NCBI GenBank assembly: GCA_029237695.1
Contig: CM055275.1
Span: forward strand, 90,136,433 to 90,200,432
Direction of reading: 5' to 3'
Origin: Conchocele bisecta
Lineage: Eukaryota > Mollusca > Bivalvia > Lucinida > Thyasiridae
DNA: 64,000 bases
Shown here: in pieces, positions 44,960 through 56,956 of the stretch
How the letters are laid out: every line of letters starts with the position of its first letter
Position numbering within the stretch: position 1 is the first letter of the stretch
The notes under the pieces: generated by a model
What the model was told of the DNA's origin: nothing
Seen by the model: the letters and a program-made list of their open reading frames with translations, nothing else
Databases searched by the model: none
Translations under genes and position numbers: made by a program

Positions 44960-45948
44960 GGGGGTAGTGACGCAATATCTACATTGTTTGATATGGTTAG
45001 CTTTTCAGATGTATTTGCTTCCAAAATTAACAACCGCAAAGTTACATTAATATGCGATGGAACAGCATATCAACTGAAGTGTGAAGCTGGACATGTTAAC
45101 TCAACAGAGATAGAAAGTCCGAAATCTACACATGAAGAGACAGATACGAGGATAATACTGTATGCGATGTATGGCAATGAACATGGATATGACTACATAA
45201 GGGTAAAGAGTCCAGATAGTGATATTTGTTCATACTATTGCATTATGCTCTGCATCTAGAGAATGTCACTCTTCTGCTCGACACAGGAACTGGAAACAAA
45301 AAAAGATTAATCAACATGAGCGAAATAGCTCGTGGGTACACACAGGAATACTGCACCGCGTTATTGACACTGCATGCGTATACAGGATGTGACAGTACTA
45401 GTGCATTCAAGGAGCTGGGGAAGGCTAAGGCCATAAAAACAATGCAGAAAATGCCAAAGTACGTCTCAGTTCTGTCTCATGTCGGAGATGATTGGGAGAT
45501 GGCTGAAGAGACTATTGAGGAATTAGAAGCTTTCACCTGTGCCGTGTATGGCAATTTCAGATGTACAAAGGTTGATGAACACAGAGTGTTCATGTTGAAA
45601 GCAAAATGTGGTTCATCTGAAAAGCTAACCATATCAAACAATGTAGATATTGCGTCACTACCCCCATGTAAAGGCAGCTTGGTACAGCATGTACGGAGGG
45701 TCAATTATCAAGTTGCAATATGAAAGAGGACACACATTGCAACTCCTGAGGTTCCAAACCCTACTAATGGCCATGGCTGGATACAAACTGATGGACATAT
45801 CGAGCCATTGTGGACGAACGATCCAATTCTATCCCAACGACTCATAGACATCATCGAGAATATACAGGATTGTGACACATCAGATGAAGAAGAATCTGGT
45901 GAGATGGGGCCTGTATATTCTGACGAGGTTGCAGACGACAGTGATTAG
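44960..45948 (+). pseudogene. Transposon-associated protein with HEE(A)DTR / HAxTGCDxxSxF motifs
   Basis: Open in two frames joined by a -1 shift near 45228. Visible: STHEETDTRIILYAMYGNE, RVKSPDSDI, then LLLDTGTGNKKRLINMSEI, LLTLHAYTGCDSTSAFKELG, a Cys-containing segment and NNVDIASLPPCKGSLVQHVR. A TGA at about 45721 cuts the shared C-terminal part. The family (acidic pair, DTDV/DSDI, TGCDTxSxF) recurs in invertebrate mobile DNA; the paired acidic motifs recall PIN/flap-type nucleases, but that is an inference. I do not know its transposon class. Confidence 0.6.
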
Positions 45949-46779
45949 GCAGTGTGACTTAATGAACATAAACTTATGGCAATAGAGCCAACTATATAGA
46001 GTAAACAAAGATTTGTTTGTAAATAAACATGATACAGAAATATGTTTTATTTTTTAAGATACAATGTAAATTGTATGCCTAATTTGCATATTCAGGACTT
46101 TGGAAGGTATCCAATCAAATTGGTATTATGTTTAATGAACTCCTTGACCATGAAAACATATATCTAGGCACCTTAAATGTTCTTCTAGCTTGATTAATAA
46201 GAAAGATATGTGGAAACATAATTTTTTTTCAAAAATGACTGGAAATGAGAAATTTATGCAATGGCCGTAATCTCATTTGCATAGCAATATGAGGTCACAA
46301 TACATGATATAATGTTTTTATTATAAAGCAGGCATGTAGTGTAATAACTTAGACTGCTTCAGTTCTAAAAGAAATGATTAATATAAGCTTTTAGAAATAT
46401 TTAGTACGAAGTTTATAAATGAAAATGTATTTTTTTTATCTTTTTACTCCTAATTTGCATAATCATGACTAGGAAATTATCCAATCAAATGGGTATTGTG
46501 TTTAATGAACTCCTTGACCATTAAAACATATATGTAGACACCTTAAGTGTTCTTCTAGCACTTTTAATAAGAAAGATATGTGCAAAATTAATTTTCCAAA
46601 AAATGGCGGCACCTAATTTGCATATTTGGCTAAAAATAGATGTGGGACCCAAGACTTTTGATGTTAACATGTTTTAAAGTATTTAGTATACCCCAAGGAA
46701 CAAAAAAAACATGGCGTACAAATGTTGTGGGGGGGGTGCACGGGGGATCCTGGTAGCCCATAGCCTAAAGCTGCTTCAT

Positions 46780-47115
46780 CAAGGTGTATGATCACGTGGT
46801 TACAACAACAACAACAAGAACTGAAACTTTCAGAAGCCCTCCGATTCAAAGTACTTATTATTTTTGTCTTATTATGTAACGGATTTTGATGAGATATGGT
46901 GCATCAAACGCGTCTTGTTAAGTCAATTTGGTGGTCTCTGTACTTTGGCCCAAACTTCTGTCGTTTTTGCTAAGAATCGATTTCCGTGGCTACCGACACG
47001 GAAATGGGTTCTTCTCATAAACGACATAAGTATGTGCCGAACTCATGGGACAACTAAATACAGCTCATGAAGACGAGTTTGCTGCGCCATATTTCATCAA
47101 AATTCCTTGCATATT
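46780..47115. mobile_element. Second copy of the ATCACGTGG / ATATGG(C/T)GCA foldback
   Basis: CAAGGTGTATGATCACGTGGTTACAACAACAAC then AACGGATTTTGATGAGATATGG and complementary CCATATTTCATCAAAATTCC. It parallels 42590-42890, without the mini-Polinton insert. Confidence 0.7.
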
Positions 47116-47980
47116 AAGGAAAATATTAAATAGTACTTGTGATCAAGAACCTTGTTTATGCAATAGAAATAGCATTACTTTTCGTATACTTACACCTTCT
47201 ATAAATTCATAATGGAAACGCTTATTCGACCCATTCCGTTTACATTCCAATACAATACATTAGACACACGTAAAGACGCGCGATGTTGTTGATTGGTTAA
47301 AGTTCGCAACATCGATGTTCGCAACAGGAATTGCGAAAAATTGACGTAAAACTGTTAGTGTTAAGTCTAATGCCATATTTGTGTATTTACATTTTGAAAC
47401 TATCAGAAAATGCCGTGTAAATATAATAAACAAAAATGCTACCCCGCTCCATACCTCTCGCGAGGGTAGCAATTTAAACCCATTTCTTTAATGTAACGAT
47501 TGGAAGAGTGATTTACAATCGGCTTTCATCGGTATAAGTTTATATATACATGTATATGAACAAGGCTTCTAACTTTGGTCGGACAATATTGATTACCCCG
47601 TAATAGGTTTGTGGTGGGTCGGGGCCATCCCCCACAAACTGTACATAATTATACATACAATAGTCAGGTACAAATACAAAATATACAATTACAGATATTC
47701 ACCCCGTTTTACTGTTGCAGTACTGGGTAGAAATCAAAGTCCTATTATTTTTTAAGACTGCATGGTTGAGGGGTACAATAGAATCGTCACTAAAGAGAGA
47801 GCTAAAAAAGCTATCAAAAACTTGCCCGTGTTATTAAAAACAGACAGCAGTACAGTAAAATCGTCACTAAAGAAAGAGCTAAAATTGCAATAAAAAACTT
47901 GTCCGTCACGGTTATTTAAAAAAGACAGCAATGCTTTAAAATAAACGCGCAGACGACAATGTCACTCTCCAGCGCTGCAA
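47116..47980. other. Non-coding; includes hairpin repeat copy
   Basis: 47432-47498 is the second copy of the GCTACCC hairpin repeat. 47755-47940 holds two copies of AATCGTCACTAAAGA(A/G)AGAGCTAAAA. No gene. Confidence 0.5.
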
Positions 47981-47989
47981 GAGCCAACG

Positions 47990-48245
47990 TTTGATTAACC
48001 CTTTCACCCTAAGTAACTGTAATGGGCTGCGATTTGTTAATTTTGCAATCAATCCAATCATCGCAAAATGATTTTCAGACTATTCCATTTATAAAAGGGA
48101 GTAATTGTTGTTCTCAAAAATATGAAAATTACTTTCAAACAGTGCAGATCCTGATGATCCGGCTCGTTACGAGCCGCCTCATCATCTGGATCTACAATGT
48201 TTTTTGTAAACCGATATAGCGGGCTTTCGGTTTCAAAGGGTTAAG
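47990..48245. mobile_element. MITE, AACCCTTTCA / GAGCCGGCTC family
   Basis: Starts TTAACCCTTTCACCC, ends TCAAAGGGTTAA, with core CCGGCTCGTTACGAGCC flanked by GATCCTGAT / ATCTGGATC. Further copies are at 48380-48620 and 56165-56400. Confidence 0.75.
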
Positions 48246-48379
48246 TATATCATATATGTAATGCATGTAATCGATAATATAGCATCATTCATATTATCCA
48301 TGATCCAACTGAACCAGCCCCACTCTGCACAAAGTGCAGTTCAATCCTACTGTACATCTACATGTTTAAGTCATGTGTT

Positions 48380-48620
48380 AACACTTTCAACACTACAGCC
48401 ATCTATATATGTGTTTTGCAAACAGTGTAGATCCAGACGAGCCGGCTCATGACGAGCCGTATCATCAGGATCTGCACTCTTTGCAAGTAATTTTCATATT
48501 TGTTTAAAAAAATAACATTTTATAAAATGGATTATTTGAAAAATATGTTGTGATGAATGGAATTGACCGACAATTAACATATTATAATCCATTCCAGTTA
48601 TTTAGGACTGAAAGGGTTAA
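48380..48620. mobile_element. MITE, AACCCTTTCA / GAGCCGGCTC family
   Basis: AACACTTTCAACACTACAG at the left, TGAAAGGGTTAA at the right, core GAGCCGGCTCATGACGAGCC within GTGTAGATCCAGA...CAGGATCTGCAC. Confidence 0.7.
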
Positions 48621-48734
48621 ATGTTTACAAGTTGTTGGTAACATTATGTATTGACGAGCTAATAAACAATCTGTTCCGATCCCCACACTGGTTATAAAAC
48701 AAAACAAGGCTGGTTCCGTGAGAGCATGGTCTTT

Positions 48735-48935
48735 GCTTGAACCTGTATTACTCAATATATGTTATACCTGTATTATTCAATATATATTATACCTGTATTA
48801 CTCAATATATATTATACCTGTATTACTCAATATATATTATACCTGTATTACTCAATATATATACCTGTATTACTCAATATATATTATACCTGTATTACTC
48901 AATATACTCAATATATATTATACCTGTATTACTCT
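48735..48935. repeat. 25-bp tandem repeat
   Basis: About eight copies of TATACCTGTATTACTCAATATATAT, some shortened. ACCTGTATTA(C) resembles the spacer of the 54-bp satellite monomer (ATACCTGTATTACAG), though the rest differs. Confidence 0.88.
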
Positions 48936-49074
48936 GTGTATATTATATTCCTCTACTATATTCATCTTTACAATTGCTGTACTTTCCAAACCTATAATAT
49001 GAGGTGGAATGGAGGGTGGGGGGGGGGGGGTAAACAAAATAAGCACAAAGGCAGAGATTTATTGTAGATATATA

Positions 49075-49165
49075 TTTATATATAGAGTTATACATATATA
49101 TAGAGTTATACCGATGAAAGCCGAAACACGCCGAAACACGCCGAATGCCTGTGGCCCAGAGTATC
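49075..49165. repeat. Arm of a split inverted repeat (partner 50600-50665)
   Basis: TATAGAGTTATACCGATGAAAGCCGAAACACGCCGAATGCC is complementary to GGCATTCGGCGTGTTTCGGCTTTTATCGGTATAACTCTATA at 50614-50654. Non-coding between them. Confidence 0.7.
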
Positions 49166-49887
49166 ACGTATCTGAATATCTATTGACCTTGCCAACTCGC
49201 ATTCAAGCATGTGTACAATGTATACAATAAGACAAAGCACTTCGAGTGTCTGAGCCTGATATGTAGTATAAAAGAAATAACCACGTAGGTAATGTACGTC
49301 ACAAGGCCCTGCTAGTAAGTCCCACTTCGACCTAAATGTTCCTAAATGTCTCTGTAACTAATGAATGACGTTCGTGCGATGAAGACTCCTTCCCCACCCG
49401 AGGCAATTATAGAGGGAGGTCTATATTATTATCAATCTAGCGAATAGCTGCCTCATAAGTACTTTTTCATCAATAACAAAAACGTCAATATTTTAAAAAA
49501 TATTTGCAAAATTTACGATATTATCCTTAAATGATCCCGACAGCTGATGAAAATGTCGTCATCTTATGACGTTAATTACAGAAAACATCACAGTTTCTGT
49601 AAATACATTTCATGAAAAATCGCACTTGTTCTTAGGTACGTAATCACATGGCATGTCTCAAACGGTCACAGACATGTCGTCATTTTAATGCATCATAAAT
49701 GTCACGTCAAATTCAATAATGTTGATGCATGCATGTATCAAATGTTTTTCAATTTAAACGAGCAGTTAGAAAAATAATGGTTATGTGACACTCTTTATTG
49801 ACACCGATGACACCGTTTCGGAGCTGTTTTGTGAGAGCTTACATTTGTTGTGTACAACCCTGCAGCCTTTAGAAAAACAAATGTTTA
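49166..49887. other. Non-coding intron sequence
   Basis: No gene or strong repeat; short open frames only. Lies in the inferred intron of the GT92-like gene. Confidence 0.5.
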
Positions 49888-49992
49888 CTGGTGATGCACT
49901 CCGCGCCGGCGTAAAATGTTTCACATCGAAATAGGCGCCTATTTCTACGTGAAACAGTTTACGCCGGTGCGGAGTGCATCGCCAGTGAACCA
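49880..49992. mobile_element. Small palindromic MITE
   Basis: GTTTACTGGTGATGCACTCCGC...AGGCGCCT...GCGGAGTGCATCGCCAGTGAAC, about 108 bp, near-perfect palindrome centred at 49935. Confidence 0.8.
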
Positions 49993-50872
49993 CTCAGCTA
50001 TTGAAGATATTGCATACACACAATTTCGTCCAGTAACCGGCGCAAACAACTTTCTATGTATAACACATTGGAAAATAAATGTGGAAAACCAATGTCTGTA
50101 ACCGGTGTGTTTTTTTGCGTGAAAGCTGTAGCGCGGACTGTAGTACCAGTGTTGTTAGAAGCATGGCTGGGTTTTCATCTCTCGTATAGCAACCACAGGT
50201 TCTTGAAGAAAGGTTCATATGTCGGTGTTTTATGAGTTAGTTCGGTATCTCTGGTGGTTTGGCTGTATTGTTGCGCACCTACCAACGATTTACGTCACCT
50301 CCCGCGAGTTACACGTAGTTGGGTATTTTGTCAGTATACTTTACAAAAGGGCCCGGACAGTTCTGAACGGTGAATGTGTAGATAATTGGCGATGTCTGTC
50401 GTGTTTGAGCATTAGTAATTGCACAAAACTATGTAAATTACCCAAAAACAAACAAAATCCACCCAAATATATCCAAATCCACCAAAATACCCATATAACA
50501 CCAACAAAATGACAATCTGTTCAACTGACTGTGATATAAACTAGCGCAGACCCTGATCAGACTGCGCGGATTTGGGTCTATGCTGGCTTCAAAGGCTATA
50601 CGTATGATCACAGGCATTCGGCGTGTTTCGGCTTTTATCGGTATAACTCTATATATATGAACCAGGCTCCTAACTTTCGTCGGACACGACCTCGTATCAT
50701 AACACACAGGATTTATTACAGACATATACACATTATTTCACAAATACAACATGATCGATCACTTGAATGCTTACATAAACACAGTACTGTTGCTGAGCAA
50801 GCACTTACGACTTACGTGACAGCCATACAATTCGGGTTAGTATTAGTCTGGTTTTACTCTCCGTCTTTGCAG

Positions 50873-50984
50873 AAGGAGACCACAAGTTGCATTGCCAGAT
50901 ATGGTCCAAACAAAAGAATGGCAACGTTACCATGGCAATCACACCAGCAACGGTTTCAAGAATTCCCGAAAACAGAGATTTGAA
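50873..50984 (+). CDS. Host exon, glycosyltransferase family 92-like (continuation)
   Basis: Acceptor CTCTCCGTCTTTGCAG ends at 50872 and the donor TTGAA|GTAAGT has its GT at 50985. The 112-bp exon, read after two leading bases, gives GDHKLHCQIWSKQKNGNVTM and ITPATVSRIPENRDL. HCQIW followed by a basic linker and a V..IPE segment is what follows the YVYSAY.D block in GT92 proteins. The phase matches the donor of 43454-43627 exactly (one base plus two bases). The rest of the catalytic domain should lie beyond 51 kb but no further exon is recognisable in this window. Confidence 0.6.
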
Positions 50985-51039
50985 GTAAGTTTCAAATAAC
51001 TAGTGATCAAATAACACACTTCTGATAACGATCCATATT

Positions 51040-51260
51040 TCTTTTTCGAAGCATGGCGAGTGTTTCATTGGCGAAATGGCGACCAGTGTAGATCCAGATC
51101 AGCCTGTGCATTCGCACAGTCTGATCAGGGCCTACAATGTTCGCCATGCAGTCAGTGAAACATCCGTTCTACTTCTAACAAGATTCAGTTTAGGCTACAG
51201 GGGCTTGACATTTGTCGAGCAGATACAGTGGGCACAAATACCCTACAGTGTGTTTCACGA
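51040..51260. mobile_element. GATCAG-type MITE
   Basis: GCATGGCGAGTGTTTCATTGGC...GTAGATCCAGATCAGCCTGTG, CAGTCTGATCAGGGCCTACAATG, CAGTGAAACATCC: inverted GTGTTTCA arms. Confidence 0.65.
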
Positions 51261-51354
51261 AACCTGCCCACATTTTAGTTACGACTATATAAATAATACA
51301 AAAACAATATTGTTTTCGATTATATTAAATTAGAGCACAATTTATGAATGAGCC

Positions 51355-51672
51355 TACTTTTTATTTCGTGAAATTTGGTCCAATATTGATTTTATTGCGA
51401 AAAAAACAATTTCCACATGTTAACTCCCCATAGACATCTTCACACAAAATGTAACTTTTGTTTTCTTATTTAGATCATTTCCAAGCTATCTCGCTAGATT
51501 TCAGAAATATTTTCCAAAGTGTTTCGTTTTTCACCTCCTCTTCCAGGTTATCCACCTCTTTTCCCCCATGTTGAATTCCCATAGAGAACAAATTTCACGA
51601 AATAAAATCAATATTTGACAAAATTTCACGAAATAAAAAGAAGTCTCATTCTTAAATTTTGATAAAATTTAA
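51355..51672. mobile_element. CCCCATAGAC foldback copy
   Basis: ATTTCGTGAAATTTGGTCCAATATTGATTTTATTGCG at the left and its complement (CGAAATAAAATCAATATTTG) at the right, with inner CCCCATAGACATCTTCAC and CCCCCATGTTGAATTCCCATAG. Confidence 0.8.
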
Positions 51673-51879
51673 TTTTATCAAAATAAGTATTGCTTTTGCA
51701 TTATTTATATAGCCGTACAATCTGGGCAGGTTTCGTGAATCAGTTACTAAGGCCCATTTCTGATCTGGATATACACCTCCCGCCTGCGATTCCTTTACCA
51801 AGAATTGCAATCCAGCGGTCCTTGAATTGCAATTCGTCCCCTCTGAAATTGCAGTCTAATTGCGGTCCAATCGCGGTCC

Positions 51880-51996
51880 CGTTTTGCGGTCATTCTTTCG
51901 CGATACCGTTTGTGCGGTCATTCTTTCGCTTTCCAGTTTGTGCGGTCATTCTTTCGCGATACCATTTGTGCGATCATTCTTTCGCTTTTTGCGGTA
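51880..51996. repeat. 28-bp tandem repeat, 4 copies
   Basis: TGCGGTCATTCTTTCGC followed by alternating GATACCGTTTG and TTTCCAGTTTG. AATTGCAATTC-type short repeats precede it. Confidence 0.85.
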
Positions 51997-52914
51997 AAAA
52001 CTTAGCGTTACGCGTATATATACACCTACAGTAGCGCATTTCTGTTCCTTACCTATTTGTATATATTAATATCGTATACATATTGTAATCGTATAGTATT
52101 GGTATATTTAATGAGCATATCGTATGATCATATAACATTTGTATGTTTGTACCGTATCATCGTGTAGTACAGTTTGTTTACATTATACAAACGTACTATA
52201 CGGATATTATACAAACATACGATATATCCGTACGGATATGGTATGAATATACATTGGGGTCATCGTGCGGTTAAAATATTCCGATGCACCGGTTCATTTC
52301 GCATGTAAACATCAGATTTTCATTTCGATCATCTGCCACAATTTTAAGTTTTTAAAAATGAATAAATATTCAGTTTTACGATACAGAAACAATTTAAAAC
52401 TGAGGAGTGTGAAGTACGGTATCACTGTGCATACATGTATTTGAATCCGACCAAATTTAAACGTTAGATTCCGTCCGATTAAATACTCTGCAGAGATTAA
52501 TTATTGTTCGTCTGTATTTACAATGTTTGCAATCATTGGGATAAAGAGAGAGGCACGGGAAGTTGAAAGGGTTAATCGAAGATAATGTTTGTGCAGAATG
52601 GATATTTGCATGAAATTGCTGCAACAGAAGACACTACTTAACCATGTTAACTGCAACTGCAATAAGCCTGGTTTTGTCAGATCACAGTCCACTGATTTAT
52701 CACCTGTTCAATTACCTGAATTATCTGTATTTTAATTAGGACAAGAACAATAATTTGAGGCACAACAAACAGTGCAGAATTTATATTTACTACATGTATA
52801 TATAGATAGCATTGTTTACACTACAGTTTCAAATGTCATTATACCATGTTCTTACTTTCAAACTTGATTAGAGGCCTAATAAATTAAAGGAATATACATA
52901 TTACAGTTGAAAAC
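51997..52914. other. Non-coding, nothing recognised
   Basis: AT-rich; ATACGATAT/ATCGTAT short palindromes at 52065-52235. No gene. Confidence 0.5.
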
Positions 52915-53330
52915 CACTGTTTGTTTGTTTTGTTTGTTTATTGGTGTTTAACGGCCTATCAGCAGCTAATATCATGTAAGGCCGGGCAAACGGGTTCAAT
53001 CCCATTTAACTTGCATTGGGGGGAAAATCCCAAAATCAGAACATAATATTTACATCGAGAAAAAAATATATTCAGCCCTGAAATTACAATAACCTGACCT
53101 GGTGCCAGGTCAATACCACATCAAGTCACTTCGCCCATTCCCCTAGAATAGGATTACGAATAATCGTAATACTCACATAAGGGGTATAACCAGATTCAAC
53201 TGTCACATACAAAATGCCGAAGATGTGTGAGGGCCAAACCAGGTCTCCAGTCGGAATTCCGGTAAGGATGAACCCCGATCATTAAATTACCCATCGCATG
53301 CTCCCACATACCACCCACTGAAAACCACTG
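52915..53330. repeat. Interspersed repeat, TTGGTGTTTAAC family
   Basis: Longer copy of the 5265-5760 family with TAAGGCCGGGCAAACGGG near its start. Confidence 0.65.
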
Positions 53331-53339
53331 ACAAAAACA

Positions 53340-53835
53340 AACACTTTAAAGGTACATGCCCGCTCTGTAGGCACAAAATGTTTTTTGGTAAAATAAACAT
53401 TCATTCACCATTACCCCACGTATTGATTGACATTAGTAAACATTTTATATTAGACGTAAATTTCCAAAGTGATATCACGGCCGATAACCGTGTTTGCTTT
53501 TTGCGACATTACTGTTTATTCGCTGTATTTATGTTTTGATGTGCAATGATCGTACTTTATAATCTGTCGAAAATATATTTGTTTTAGGTGACGCATTTAA
53601 TTAATATAAATAATTAAACAAAATTCATGCCTCATTTGCATATGAAAATAGCCTGATACCACCGCGAGTCACTATCAGTAAAATATATGTTACTAAATGA
53701 TTATATCTGTATAGCGGGCATTCGTAATTTTTACAACTGGTGGAATAGTGACACAATCATACACTTATTTAATTTCTATAAAGAACACCTTGTGCCTACT
53801 GAGTGGGTATGTATCTTTAAATACAAGCTCGACGA
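53340..53835. mobile_element. Foldback of repeat R
   Basis: AAAGGTACATGCCCGCTCTGTAGGCACAAAATG at the left; at the right the inverse order ending GTGCCTACTGAGTGGGTATGTATCTTTAA. Same layout as 63283-63790. Confidence 0.7.
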
Positions 53836-54270
53836 TACACCAACATACACATAAACTGGGTAGGGTTGCCCGCATTTTAACATTTGTGTGCATATTTCAC
53901 AATAGGTGTATTTGAGAAGGACACAAACAAACACTTTATATACAAAATATGAAGGTCGACAATTCACCCACATACACATAACTGGGTTGCGTTACCCGCA
54001 CTTTAACATGTTTGGGTATATTTTATATACATGTGTATTTCACAATAGGTGTAATTGACTTGGGTCATGGTATGTATGTTAACCATATGTTCACCTACAT
54101 AATTCACATACACTGTACTCCTGATTTATATAAACCACACACGGTCAATGCTAAGTTTTATTTTAAATATATGTACTATGGTAAATATAATAAATCATAG
54201 TCGAAAGCTAGAAAATGTGTTCATAGAACATGGATGTCCCACATACCGCTTTGATAATAGACAAGGCAAA
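53836..54270. repeat. Duplicated CACCAACATACACATAACTGGG block
   Basis: 53830-53905 and 53950-54020 repeat CGAC(G/A)AT...CACC(A/C)ACATACACATAA...TTACCCGCA(C/T)TTTAACAT. The remainder is AT-rich and non-coding. Confidence 0.6.
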
Positions 54271-54279
54271 ATTCCAAGT

Positions 54280-54620
54280 GCAAAAGGGGAGATAATCCAT
54301 GACCCGGGGGGGGGGGGGGAGGGTCGAAACAAAAATCGAAATAATCTTTGCGCCGCTACTCATCATTGATACCATGTTTCAGGTCTTACAGTTTAAACGT
54401 TTTACGAGTTACAAGACAAAATTGCCAACTTCTAAGTCGAAAAGGGAGAGATAATCCATGACCCGGGGGTCAAAGCAGAAACCAAAATAAACGTTGTGCA
54501 TCTACATGTACTCATCATGTTAAGGAAGCTACATACCAAGTTTCAGGTCTGTAGCTAGTATGGTTTAAAAGTTGTACAACTTACAAGGTTGGTGACGGAC
54601 GGACGGACGGACGTTCTTAA
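54280..54620. repeat. GATAATCCATGACCCGGGG repeat with GGAC microsatellite
   Basis: Two copies (54290 and 54450) of GGGAGATAATCCATGACCCGGGGG, the second ending GGTTGGTGACGGACGGACGG. A G-run at 54306-54320. Confidence 0.75.
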
Positions 54621-55069
54621 CACTTGTGCCACATACGAGCCACATAAGGCCCCTCTGAGTACTACGGAATAAGCCACATAAACCGATTTTAGCCACATAA
54701 ATCGGTTGTTTAGGTTGCTAATATAACTAACCCTATTATTTACTAAGTCCATCCGTGTTGGAGGCTAGCCACATATACATGTACCCTATATATTGGTGCT
54801 GACGGACAAGGGTAACATTAAAGGCCCCCTCCACTATCGTGGTGCCGGTGGGGCATAAACAATCTATTTAATGTTACTGGGTCTCAGATATGTGCAGAAA
54901 GGTATGTAACAGATCTGTTAAAAATACGTCAGTTGTAGATTTGTATCATATTCTGAACCCAAAAGGAAACATGTGTTGCCTGAACAAATTGGATTTTGAT
55001 AAAATGTTTGTTTGTGATAACTAGTAACTGTGTTACTTTTGTGCAATTGAGCTAATTGTATCCCCGGAC
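54621..55069. other. Non-coding, nothing recognised
   Basis: GCCACATA repeated four times at 54625-54775; no gene. Confidence 0.5.
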
Positions 55070-56160
55070 TTCGTCGGGGGATACTATGGGTTTGACACCG
55101 TGCCGCGTCCGCGTCCGCGTCCGCGTCCGCCGCAGACACTTCTTGTCCGGAGCATAACTCGAACACCCTTTGGAATATGTTCATGAAACTTCACACATGC
55201 ATAGATCACGACCCGAAGGTGTATCGCGCACAAGAATGACAACTCTTCCCTAGCTAAATTCTTAGTTATCTCCCTTTTTTGTTTCGCGCACTGATTTCGT
55301 GTCCGGAGCATAACTCGAGCACCCTTTGGAATATTTTCATGAAACTTCACACATGCCTAGACCACGACCCGAAGGTGTGTCACCTGTGCATGTGCAAATG
55401 TCCAAACTGACCACTAAACTGACCACTATTACAGGTAATTTATACAGGTAAATTATTATATTTCATTTCCGTAAACTGTGTTGACAATATTGTGGCAATA
55501 TGTGGACCTGTGCAGATATGATATGTAGATAAATATAGGACTATTAAAAAAAATCTTGCTTTCGGGCCTAGGCTCGAAGTCAAGGCGGGACAAGGAGAGG
55601 AATTTGATTCCGCAGAATTCTTGTTTACTTATCTCACTTTGTTGTTTCATGCACTGATTTGTGTCCGGAGCATAACTCGAACACCCTTTGGAATATGTTC
55701 ATTAAACCTCACACATGAATAGACCACGACCCAAAGGTGTGTCGCGCGCAAGAATGACAACTGTTGCATCGTTATTTTTTTTACTTATCTCCCTTTGTTG
55801 TTTCGCGCACTGATTTCGTGTCCGGAGCATAACTCGAACACCCTTTGGAATATTTTCAATAAACCTCACACATGAATAGAACACGATCCAAAGGTGTGTC
55901 GCGCGCAAGAATGACAACTCTTGCTTCGTTAATTTCTTAGTTATCTCTGTTTATTGTTTCGTGCAGTGATTTCGTGTTCGGAGCATACATGTAACTCGAA
56001 CACCCTTTGTAATATTTTCATGAAACTTCACACATGCATAGACCACGACACTACAGGTGTGTCACGCAAGAATGACATCTCTTGCATTGCTAATGTTTTT
56101 GTTATCTCCCTTTGTTTTTCCGCGCACTGATTTTGTCTCTGGAGAATAACTAGTTTAATT
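55070..56160. repeat. 157-bp tandem array (AACTCGAACACCCTTTGG)
   Basis: Anchors AGCATAACTCGA(A/G)CACCC at 55151, 55307, 55668, 55826, 55982 and a degraded one at 56142. The 361-bp gap between the second and third holds an insertion. CACACATG(C/A)ATAGACCACGACC and GAATGACAACTCTTGC are in each unit. GCGTCC is repeated five times at 55103-55130. Confidence 0.85.
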
Positions 56161-56164
56161 TTTA

Positions 56165-56400
56165 TTTTCCTTTCTACACTACAGGCATGTATAGTGGTAT
56201 TGGCAAAAAGTGTAGATCCAGATGAGCCGGCTCGTGACGAACTGTCTCATCAGGATCTGCACTTATTGCAAGTAAATATTCATATATTTGACAACAAAAA
56301 CAACCCCTTTTCATAAATTGACTAGTCTGAAAATCATTTTGTGACAATTTGATTGGATTGGCTGCAAAATTAAAATCCATTCCAGTTGCTTAGGGGAGGA
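56165..56400. mobile_element. MITE, GAGCCGGCTC family
   Basis: GTGTAGATCCAGATGAGCCGGCTCGTGACGA...CAGGATCTGCACTTATTGCAAG. The AACCCTTTCA ends are mostly lost. Confidence 0.65.
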
Positions 56401-56956
56401 TCAGCCAGTGTTTAAAATGGAAAATATTTCATGGCAAGACATCTTGTAAATTGAATGCAAATTGATGTTTTGTACAAGTTTATTGATTTCATAAATGCCA
56501 GGTTTCTTATGAAATCAGTCAACAAGTTTAATAAATCTCATATTAAATCATACACAAATGTTTGATTCTATTTATTGCATATGCACATCACAATTCATCG
56601 AAGCTGTAAAATGACCACCTAGCTTGTTTTCTGTACGGGCCACATTTGTATATTTATTACACTAGTGTATTATCATTGTTATTACACTGTGTTATTACAG
56701 TGTGTAAGCCTATTTTATGCAATAAAATAGTTTACATAATCCAAGTTGTGCACACGCTTGAACTAGCTCTATCGAACCTCAAACTAGTAAAAATATGTGA
56801 CATACAGAATACGATGCGAGTATATTTTGATATCAAGTTTATCAGGCAAGGCTAGGAACCATGTAGGAATTCCGAGGCTCGCTGTTTCCGAGACGAACCT
56901 GATAACCATGGTATCAATACACGCTAGCATGGTATTCTGTATTCTATTTATCAGAT
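56401..56956. other. Non-coding; GTTTATCAGGC foldback copy
   Basis: 56800-56945 is the second copy of the foldback at 4180-4345, bounded by TACAGAATACGATGCGAG and its relative CTAGCATGGTATTCTGTA. Confidence 0.6.

Larger units (their letters stand above)
43858..46767. mobile_element. 2.9-kb long-inverted-repeat transposon with TGCD-type gene
   Basis: Two 1,154-bp arms (43858-45011 and 45614-46767) of equal length run in opposite orientation around a 602-bp spacer. The outer ends are TAGGCTATGGGCTACCAGGA. The only candidate target repeat is AAG (weak). Each arm contains the 3' third of the same gene plus its 3' flank, so the palindrome arose by inverted duplication of a transposon end. It lies in the intron of the GT92-like gene. 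Confidence 0.88.

Noticed and set aside
55103..55130. Protein-coding exon with Asp-Ala repeats
   Set aside because: It is a GCGTCC microsatellite inside a 157-bp tandem array.
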